Source of the DNA: Candidatus Dormiibacter sp.
GTDB taxonomy: Bacteria > Chloroflexota > Dormibacteria > UBA8260
Reading direction: 5' to 3'
Assembly: GCA_025450495.1 (NCBI GenBank)
Contig: JANWHI010000103.1
Coordinates: 1-9,242, forward strand
DNA: 9,242 nt
Below are positions 1 through 5,421 of this stretch, one piece after another. Under the pieces are notes generated by a model. That model had not been told where the DNA came from. It saw only the letters and a program-made list of their open reading frames with translations, and did not search any database. The position numbers were made by a program, and so were the translations under genes. Within the stretch, counting starts at the first letter, position 1, and each line of letters begins with the position of its first letter.

Positions 1-14
1 ACCCACACCTCGGC

Positions 15-1001
15 ATGACCGAGCCCACGCTGCGGCGTGTCCTCATCGCCGGTGGCGCCGGCTTCATCGGCAGCTATTTCGTCGATCGCCTGCTCACCGA
101 CCCCGACACCACCCGCGTCACCGTGTATGACAACTTCAGCTCGGGCCGTGAATGGCACCTGGAGCCGCACACACGCGACGACCGGCTCGCCGTCGTGCGC
201 GGTGACATCGGCGACCGCGACGCGCTCGCCGGCGCGATGCGCGGCCACGACACCGCGATCCACCTGGCCTCCAACCCCGACATCGCCAAGGCGATGACCG
301 ACCCCACCGTGGATTTCTACGAGGGCACAGTGCTCACCCACAACACCGTCGAGGCGATGCGGGTCGCCGGGGTCGGCACCATCCTCTACGCATCGGGCAG
401 CGGCGTGTACGGCGACATTGGCGACACCGAGGCACACGAGGACATGGGCCCGCTGATCCCGGTGTCGACATATGGTGCCAGCAAGCTCGCCGGTGAGGCC
501 CTGATCGCCTCGTACTGCTTCATGTTTGGGCTGCGTGGGCGTGTGTTCAGGTTCGGCAATGTCGTCGGCCCGCGTCAGACGCACGGGGTTGGCTTCGACT
601 TCGTGCGCCGTCTCCTCGCGGATCCGCGACGGCTGCGCATCCTCGGCGACGGCAGCCAGAGCAAGTCGTACGTCGACGTCGAGGACGTGGTCAGCGCGGT
701 GCTGCTCGGGGCGGCCGACGATTCGCAGCCCTTCCGCGCCTACAACGTGGCCACCGGCGATTACATCACGGTCACCGAGATCGCTGAGCTGGCGGTGGAG
801 GTTGTCGGCGGCGCCAGGGCCGGCACGGACTTCGAGTACACCGGCGGCAGTCGCGGCTGGAAGGGCGACGTGCCGGTCGTGCGCCTGGACACATCGCGGA
901 TCCGCTCCCTTGGTTGGAGCAATGCGCGGAACTCACGTGAAGCTCTGCTGGAGTCGATGCGAGCGATGCTGCCGCTGGCGCGGTCGGGAGCGCTCGGTTG
1001 A
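15..1001 (+). CDS. NAD-dependent sugar epimerase/dehydratase (extended SDR, GalE-like)
   Basis: This 328-residue protein, a full length for the family, is an extended short-chain dehydrogenase that probably works on a nucleotide sugar in the cytoplasm. The Rossmann dinucleotide motif GGAGFIG lies at residues 13-19, followed by VYDNFSSG (38-44 region), where D39 would hold the NAD ribose. HLAS is at 83-86 and the active-site pair YGASK (Y153, K157) is clear. The sugar-binding half includes GNVVGPRQTHG near 181-191 and GDGSQSKSYVDVED at 211-224. The segment ASGSGVYGD (126-134) has glycine where GalE-type enzymes usually carry the catalytic Ser/Thr. The ATG at 15 fits the usual distance to the Rossmann motif and no in-frame start lies between it and the window edge; there are too few upstream bases to judge a ribosome site. 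It opens the visible part of a heptose-type sugar operon and overlaps the next gene by 4 bp. Substrate (a GDP- or UDP-sugar, possibly a heptose) and exact reaction are inferred; a 4,6-dehydratase is less likely but not excluded. Confidence 0.5.
   Translation: MTEPTLRRVLIAGGAGFIGSYFVDRLLTDPDTTRVTVYDNFSSGREWHLEPHTRDDRLAVVRGDIGDRDALAGAMRGHDTAIHLASNPDIAKAMTDPTVDFYEGTVLTHNTVEAMRVAGVGTILYASGSGVYGDIGDTEAHEDMGPLIPVSTYGASKLAGEALIASYCFMFGLRGRVFRFGNVVGPRQTHGVGFDFVRRLLADPRRLRILGDGSQSKSYVDVEDVVSAVLLGAADDSQPFRAYNVATGDYITVTEIAELAVEVVGGARAGTDFEYTGGSRGWKGDVPVVRLDTSRIRSLGWSNARNSREALLESMRAMLPLARSGALG
986..1000 (+). promoter_or_regulatory. Ribosome binding site that supports the TTG start of the fusion gene
   Basis: GGGAG at 986-990 sits 7 bases before a TTG at 998-1000. 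The TTG overlaps the TGA stop (999-1001) of the epimerase gene, an arrangement typical of translational coupling. The HAD motif FLDRDGVL begins about ten residues after this start, as expected for the family, so no other start is needed. Confidence 0.5.
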
Positions 1002-2287
1002 CCACGGCTGCGGCGCGCGCGGTCTTCCTCGACCGCGACGGCGTGCTCGTCGAGGGCGGGGAGGTCGACGGTGTGCCCGCACCGCTGTCCCAGGGCGCAG
1101 CGGTCGAGCTCAGGCCCGGTGTGCGGGAGGCGTGCACGCGGCTGCGCGCCGCGGGCCTGCTGCTTGTCTGCGTGACCAATCAGCCCGACGTTGCTCGGGG
1201 CACGATCACCATGGAGTCGGTACAGGCGGTCAACGCCACGCTGCAAGGGCTGCTCGCCCTCGATGCCATCCTGGTCTGCCCACACGACGATGCCGACCAC
1301 TGCGACTGCCGCAAACCACGCCCCGGCATGCTCCTGGCCGCCGCGGACTCTCTCGGCATCGACCTGCAGCGCAGCGTGATGGTCGGCGACCGCTGGCGTG
1401 ACGTCGAGGCTGGGCAGCGGGCTGGGTGCACGACCGTCTTCATCGACAATGGATACCATGAACGACGGCCGGATCGCCCAGATGTCACCGCGCGCGGGCT
1501 CGACGAGGCGGTCTCGGAGATTCTGAGGATCACGATGCGACCTTCCACAGTCGATCGCGACGCAGCAGACAGGGTGAGCGCCGCCGCGCTGTCCGTCGAG
1601 ATCTTCGCCGACGGCGCCGACGTCGCCTCCATCGTGAGCCTGGCTGTGAACCCGCTGATCAAGGGGTTCACCACCAACCCGACGCTGATGCGCGCCGCCG
1701 GGGTCACGGATTACGAGCGCTTCGCACGTGAGGTGGTGGCCGCCGTGCCGGCGATGCCGCTGTCGTTCGAGGTTTTCGCCGACGATTTCGCGGGCATGGA
1801 GCGGCAGGCGCGTCGCATCGCGCAGTGGGGCGACAACGTCTACGCGAAGATCCCGGTCACCGACACCAGGGGCAGCCCGACGCGCGACGTGATCAGCGCG
1901 TTGAGCCAGGCGGGCGTGCGGCTCAACGTCACCGCGCTGATGACGGTCGACCAGGTGCGCTGGGTCACTGAGGCGCTCGCCGACGGGCCACCCAGCTTCA
2001 TCTCGCTGTTCGCCGGTCGGGTCGCGGACACGGGCCGCGACCCGCTCCCGATCATGGTCGACAGCCTCGCCGTCATGGCCCCGCACCCGCACCTCAGGCT
2101 GATCTGGGCCAGTCCCCGCGAGATTCTCAACGTCGTGCAGGCCGACCGGATCGGCTGCCACATCATCACCGTCACCCACGACCTGCTCAGGAAGCTGTCG
2201 ATCCTCGGCACCGATCTCGACGAGTACTCGCTGGACACGGTGCGCATGTTCCATCGCGACGCCGCCGGGGCGGGGTTGGCGCTCTGA
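998..2287 (+). CDS. Two-domain fusion: GmhB-like HAD-IIIA phosphatase + transaldolase
   Basis: This 429-residue cytoplasmic protein has two complete enzyme domains. Residues 1 to about 178 are a HAD-IIIA phosphatase like GmhB, which removes the 7-phosphate from D-glycero-D-manno-heptose 1,7-bisphosphate. Visible motifs are FLDRDGVL (D12 nucleophile, D14 acid), VTNQ (T60), a zinc-type set C95, H97, C102, C104 followed by RKP (K106), and VGDRWRD (D131, D135). Residues ~180-429 form a transaldolase of the short TalC/fructose-6-phosphate-aldolase size class: FADGAD (203-208), GFTTNPTLM (223-231), VYAKIPV with Schiff-base lysine K284, LNVTAL (309-314), SLFAGRVADTG (336-346) and IWASPRE (369-375). 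All expected catalytic residues are present in both halves. Transaldolases interconvert sedoheptulose 7-phosphate with fructose 6-phosphate by moving dihydroxyacetone, so the pair could link C7 sugar supply to heptose dephosphorylation. Start is TTG. Domain identities are firm; the exact substrates are inferred. An ATG at codon 180 could give the transaldolase alone. Confidence 0.5.
   Translation: MTTAAARAVFLDRDGVLVEGGEVDGVPAPLSQGAAVELRPGVREACTRLRAAGLLLVCVTNQPDVARGTITMESVQAVNATLQGLLALDAILVCPHDDADHCDCRKPRPGMLLAAADSLGIDLQRSVMVGDRWRDVEAGQRAGCTTVFIDNGYHERRPDRPDVTARGLDEAVSEILRITMRPSTVDRDAADRVSAAALSVEIFADGADVASIVSLAVNPLIKGFTTNPTLMRAAGVTDYERFAREVVAAVPAMPLSFEVFADDFAGMERQARRIAQWGDNVYAKIPVTDTRGSPTRDVISALSQAGVRLNVTALMTVDQVRWVTEALADGPPSFISLFAGRVADTGRDPLPIMVDSLAVMAPHPHLRLIWASPREILNVVQADRIGCHIITVTHDLLRKLSILGTDLDEYSLDTVRMFHRDAAGAGLAL
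1525..1537 (+). promoter_or_regulatory. Possible internal ribosome site and ATG start for the transaldolase domain
   Basis: GAGGA at 1525-1529 is followed after 5 bases by an in-frame ATG at 1535-1537, codon 180 of the fusion gene. This falls exactly at the junction between the phosphatase and transaldolase halves. A product from here would be 250 residues and contain the whole transaldolase domain. The match is seen in the sequence; use in vivo is inference, because a purine run of this size can occur by chance. Confidence 0.5.
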
Positions 2288-2289
2288 CC

Positions 2290-3081
2290 GTGCGCGACGC
2301 TGCGCGCGACGACTGGGACAGCCATTGGCGTCACTACGCGCAGACGGCGGAGGACAACCCGGCGGAGATCATGCGCGCGCAACTGGTCAGCCGGTTTCTG
2401 AGGATGCACCCGCGCAGCCGGGTTGTCGACATCGGCAGCGGCCAGGGCGACCTCGCGGCGATGCTGGTGCGTGACCATCCCGAGGCGGCGGTGCTCGGTC
2501 TCGAGCTCAGCGCTGAGGGTGTGGCCCTCGCCAGGGCCAAGGTTCCCTCGGCCATCTTCGTGCAGCGCGACCTGCTCAGCGATGCGCCCCCACCCGCCGA
2601 GCTCGCCGGCTTCGGCGAGGTGGCCGTCTGCTCGGAGGTGCTCGAGCACCTCGACGACCCGGTGCGGATGCTGCGCAACGCGCGCCCCTTCCTCTGCGCG
2701 GGATGCCGCATAGTCATCACCGTGCCCGGCGGTCCCATGTCCGCCTTCGACCGCCACATCGGTCACCGACGTCACCACACCCCGGCGTCGCTGAGCGGGA
2801 TCATCGAAGCCGCCGGCTTCGACACCGTGGCCACCTTCCGCGCCGGGTTTCCGTTCTTCAACCTGTACCGCCTCACCGTCATCGCCCGGGGCACGCGGCT
2901 CATCGATGACGTGTCCGCAGAGGAGCACGGCGGTGGCGGGGGCGCGACCTCCGGTGTGGCCGCGCTGGTGATGCGCATCTTTCGCACCCTCTTCCGCTTC
3001 AACCTGACGCGCAGCCCGTGGGGATGGCAGATCGTGGGCATCGCACGCGTGCCCGCAGCATCAACCATCGGGCCGCTCTGA
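2290..3081 (+). CDS. Class I SAM-dependent methyltransferase (sugar/glycan tailoring)
   Basis: A 263-residue cytoplasmic methyltransferase of the class I Rossmann-like fold. Motif I is VVDIGSGQGD (45-54), the acidic residue after strand 2 is E72 in LGLELS, and the motif CSEVLEHLDDP (114-124) is typical of the Methyltransf_11/23 type that acts on small molecules and glycans. IVITVPGG (141-148) is the following core strand. The region 150-200 is rich in His/Arg and aromatic residues (HIGHRRHH, FPFFNLYR) and probably shapes the acceptor site. A glycine run (214-218) precedes an amphipathic stretch, AALVMRIFRTLFRFNL (224-239), that may associate with the membrane or form a lid. The GTG start at 2290 follows the previous stop by 2 bp; no strong ribosome site is visible, so coupling is likely. 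The acceptor cannot be read from the sequence; context suggests an O-methylated heptose or glycan. Confidence 0.5.
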   Translation: MRDAARDDWDSHWRHYAQTAEDNPAEIMRAQLVSRFLRMHPRSRVVDIGSGQGDLAAMLVRDHPEAAVLGLELSAEGVALARAKVPSAIFVQRDLLSDAPPPAELAGFGEVAVCSEVLEHLDDPVRMLRNARPFLCAGCRIVITVPGGPMSAFDRHIGHRRHHTPASLSGIIEAAGFDTVATFRAGFPFFNLYRLTVIARGTRLIDDVSAEEHGGGGGATSGVAALVMRIFRTLFRFNLTRSPWGWQIVGIARVPAASTIGPL

Positions 3082-3085
3082 CCCC

Positions 3086-4066
3086 GTGCTGATCACGCGC
3101 ACGCCATTGCGCATCTCGCTCGGCGGTGGTGGCACCGACCTCCCCTCATACTACCGCGAGCACGGTGGTGTGGTGGTGTCCGCGGCCATCGACAAATACA
3201 TCTTCATCGCCATCAATCGCACCTTCACCGACGACTACTTCATCAAGTACTCGGAGCTGGAGAGGGCGCGGACCGTCGCCGAGATCAGGCATCCGCTGGT
3301 GCGCGAGGCGCTCGCCCTGCACGACGTCGGACCCGGCATCGAGCTGGTCAGCCTCGCCGACATCCCCTCTGGCACCGGCCTCGGGTCGTCGGGCGCATTC
3401 ACTGTCGGCCTGCTCCGGGCGCTGTACGCCCTCAAGCGCGAGCACGTGTCCGCCAACGTCCTCGCCGAACAAGCATGCGAGATCGAGATCGACCGCCTGG
3501 GCCGGTCGGTTGGCAAGCAGGACCAGTACATCGCCGCGTTCGGTGGCATCACCTGTTTCGAGTTCTGCAGGGATGGGCGCGTACAGGTCGCACCGCTGAT
3601 GATCTCCCAGGAGACGCTGCTCGACCTCGAGGAGCACATGCTGCTCTTCTTCACCGGCTACGCTCGCGACGCCGACGTCATGCTCGCCGACCAGCGGACG
3701 AGAACCGAGGCCGGTGAGCGCGCCATGCTCGACAACCTGGCGGGTATCGCCGACATCGGCAGGCGGATCAAGGCCGCGCTCGAGCTGGGCGACACGCTCG
3801 GCTTCGCCGCGCTGATGCACGAGCACTGGCAGCTGAAGCGCCGTCGCTCCGACGGCATGTCCGGTGCCGACACCGATCGCTGGTACGACCTGGCCCTTGC
3901 CAATGGCGCGCTCGGCGGCAAGCTGGTGGGCGCGGGCGCGGGCGGCTTCCTGCTGTTCTACTCACCGGAGCCGGCGCGGCTGCGGGATGCGCTGACACGT
4001 GAGCGGCTCGCCGAGGTGCGCTTCCATTTCGACTTCGACGGCTCGACGACGATCACGAGAGGCTGA
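3086..4066 (+). CDS. hddA: GHMP-family kinase, D-glycero-D-manno-heptose 7-phosphate kinase-like
   Basis: This 326-residue protein has the form of HddA, which uses ATP to phosphorylate C1 of D-glycero-alpha-D-manno-heptose 7-phosphate. All three GHMP motifs are present: RTPLRISLGGGGTDLPSYY near residues 5-23, the ATP-binding loop IPSGTGLGSSGAF (93-105), and the C-terminal loop KLVGAGAGGFLLFY (279-292). The segment GKQDQYIAAFGGI (143-155) is typical of the sugar-phosphate kinase branch of the family. Length is normal. The GTG start (3086) places the first motif immediately at the N-terminus, as in HddA and related fucose/heptose kinases; it lies 4 bp after the previous stop. Next to a GmhB-like phosphatase and an HddC-like transferase, heptose kinase is the best reading. 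L-fucose kinase-like or other sugar 1-kinases of the same family are the alternatives. Confidence 0.5.
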   Translation: MLITRTPLRISLGGGGTDLPSYYREHGGVVVSAAIDKYIFIAINRTFTDDYFIKYSELERARTVAEIRHPLVREALALHDVGPGIELVSLADIPSGTGLGSSGAFTVGLLRALYALKREHVSANVLAEQACEIEIDRLGRSVGKQDQYIAAFGGITCFEFCRDGRVQVAPLMISQETLLDLEEHMLLFFTGYARDADVMLADQRTRTEAGERAMLDNLAGIADIGRRIKAALELGDTLGFAALMHEHWQLKRRRSDGMSGADTDRWYDLALANGALGGKLVGAGAGGFLLFYSPEPARLRDALTRERLAEVRFHFDFDGSTTITRG

Positions 4067-4070
4067 CGTG
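4057..4070 (+). promoter_or_regulatory. Ribosome binding site fixing the GTG start of the nucleotidyltransferase
   Basis: GAGAGG at 4057-4062 lies 5 bases before the GTG at 4068-4070. An in-frame ATG exists upstream at 3999, but it would add 23 residues unlike the family, placed before the sugar-nucleotide signature and entirely inside the kinase gene. The GTG start is preferred. Confidence 0.5.
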
Positions 4071-4790
4071 CTTCCCTGCGTGGTCCTCGCCGGCGGCCTG
4101 GGGACGCGCATGCGTCCGGCGACAGACGCGCTGCCCAAGTCGCTGATCCCCGTGCTGGGCCGGCCCTTCGCCGAGCTCCAGCTGGAGTGGCTGGCTCGCG
4201 AGGGGGTGGAACGGGTGATCTACAGCATCGGCTTCGGAGGCCGGCAGATCCGCGACGCGATCGGTGACGGCGATCGCCTCGGGGTGCACGTCGACTACGT
4301 CGACGAGGGCGAGGACCTGCGTGGCACCGGCGGGGCACTGCGCCTGGCGCTCGACGCCGGCGTTCTCCCGCCACGGTTCTTCGTCCTCAACGGCGACTCG
4401 TACCTGACCGTGTCGTTCGCCGACGTCGAGAGCGCGTGGCGCAGGTCCGGACTGCCCGCGATCATGGTGGTGATGCACAACGCGAATCGGTGGGACACCA
4501 GCAACGCCATCTTGCGCGATGGGCGCGTGTTCTATGACAAGCGCGCCACGGGCGCGGCGCGTGCCGCCTTGGAGTGGATCGATTACGGGTTGTCAGCCAC
4601 CTCGTCGAACGTGATCGCCGATTGGCTGGAACCCGCTCAGCACGCTGACCTCGCCGACCTCTTCCACCGACTGAGCATTGACGGCAAGCTCGCCGGTTAC
4701 GAGGTTTCCGAGCGCTTCTACGAGGTCGGTTCACCGAGCGGCCTGCGCGAGCTCGAGGACAGCCTGCGCGAGGTGTCCATTGACACCTGA
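4068..4790 (+). CDS. hddC: Sugar-1-phosphate nucleotidyltransferase, HddC-like
   Basis: A 240-residue cytoplasmic nucleotidyltransferase that would join a sugar 1-phosphate to a nucleotide; HddC makes GDP-D-glycero-alpha-D-manno-heptose. The signature LAGGLGTRMRP (7-17) opens the protein, with the catalytic-type lysine in LPKSLIPV (K24). RGTGGALRLAL (86-95) contacts the base and sugar in relatives, and VLNGDSYL (106-113) holds the metal-binding D110. WIDYGLSA (170-177) and ERFYEVGSPSGLREL (215-229) match the heptose-type branch as I remember it. In the latter, many relatives have Asp where this one has E219, before V-G-S. It carries no left-handed beta-helix acyltransferase tail, so it is the simple form. 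It starts 1 bp after the kinase stop. GDP as the nucleotide is inferred from HddC; a GTP/CTP/ADP preference or a mannose substrate (GDP-mannose pyrophosphorylase-like) cannot be excluded. Confidence 0.5.
   Translation: MLPCVVLAGGLGTRMRPATDALPKSLIPVLGRPFAELQLEWLAREGVERVIYSIGFGGRQIRDAIGDGDRLGVHVDYVDEGEDLRGTGGALRLALDAGVLPPRFFVLNGDSYLTVSFADVESAWRRSGLPAIMVVMHNANRWDTSNAILRDGRVFYDKRATGAARAALEWIDYGLSATSSNVIADWLEPAQHADLADLFHRLSIDGKLAGYEVSERFYEVGSPSGLRELEDSLREVSIDT
4770..4782 (+). promoter_or_regulatory. Ribosome binding site fixing a TTG start for the second methyltransferase
   Basis: GAGGTG at 4770-4775 is followed after 4 bases by TTG at 4780-4782. This start gives the peptide MTPDRDLRSRSFG and an 11-bp overlap with the end of the nucleotidyltransferase gene. 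An ATG at 4678 is in frame but would put 34 low-complexity residues, out of keeping with the family, inside the upstream gene. Confidence 0.5.
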
Positions 4791-5409
4791 CCGCGACCTC
4801 CGCTCGCGCTCGTTCGGCCAGGATTACACGCCGACCGCCGTGGATCGCTTCGGTGTCTGGCTGTCGGCGCGCCGCATGCACCGGGCCAGCGGTGGCTTCG
4901 CGGGCAAGAGCGTCGCTGACGTCGGCTGCGGGTACCACGCCAGCTTCGCGCGTACGTTGCTCCCTACGGTGCGAGCCCTGTTGCTCGTCGACGTCTCACT
5001 CGCGGCCGAGCTCAGGGCGGAGCCGAAGGTGCAGGCGATCGAGGGACGGCTGCCGGACGCCCTGGCGGAGATCCCGAGCGGCTCTCTCGACGTGGTCATG
5101 TGCAACTCGGTCATCGAACACCTGTGGATGCCCGGGGAGACGATCGCGGAGCTGGCGCGCATCACCGCAAGCGGCGGCGTGTTGCTGATCAACGTGCCCA
5201 GCTGGCGAGGCAAGTGGTTCCTGGAGCTGGCGGCGTTCCGGCTCGGAGTCAGCCCAGCCGACGAGATGAACGACCACAAGTCCTACTTCGATCCGCGCGA
5301 CCTGTGGCCGCTGCTGCGCCGCGCCGGCTTCCGACCCGACCACATCCGCTGCCACCGCCACAAGTTCGGCCTGAACACGTTCGCGGTGTGCCGCAAGGAC
5401 GGCGACTGA
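4780..5409 (+). CDS. Class I SAM-dependent methyltransferase, last gene of the operon
   Basis: With the TTG start this is a 209-residue class I methyltransferase. Motif I reads SVADVGCGYHASFA (44-57), the ribose-binding acidic residue is D71 in LLLVDVS, and CNSVIEHLWMP (108-118) matches the Methyltransf_11-type motif around strand 4. A C-terminal strand pair with SYFDPRDLWPLLRRAGF (168-184) resembles the end domain seen in methyltransferases of polysaccharide clusters. Length is normal for a minimal enzyme of this kind. It is not closely similar to the methyltransferase at 2290-3081, so the two probably modify different positions or acceptors. It overlaps the preceding gene and ends 12 bp before the convergent membrane protein gene. 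The substrate is unknown; a methylated heptose or a chain-end cap on a glycan is the contextual guess. Confidence 0.5.
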   Translation: MTPDRDLRSRSFGQDYTPTAVDRFGVWLSARRMHRASGGFAGKSVADVGCGYHASFARTLLPTVRALLLVDVSLAAELRAEPKVQAIEGRLPDALAEIPSGSLDVVMCNSVIEHLWMPGETIAELARITASGGVLLINVPSWRGKWFLELAAFRLGVSPADEMNDHKSYFDPRDLWPLLRRAGFRPDHIRCHRHKFGLNTFAVCRKDGD

Positions 5410-5421
5410 GGTCCGGCAGGC

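Noticed and set aside
761..2254. A 497-codon open frame on the - strand opposite the epimerase and fusion genes
   Set aside because: It is the mirror of well-conserved enzymes on the + strand; its product is Arg/His/Gly/Asp-rich without any domain, as expected from high-GC antisense frames.
1840..2928. A 362-codon - strand frame across the fusion and first methyltransferase genes
   Set aside because: Low-complexity antisense translation opposite two genes with complete catalytic motifs; no recognisable domain.
5410..5421. A terminator between the convergent operon and membrane protein gene
   Set aside because: Only 12 bp separate the stops; AGGCCT and CCTAGG are short palindromes without a loop, and I could not form a convincing stem or find a U-run.
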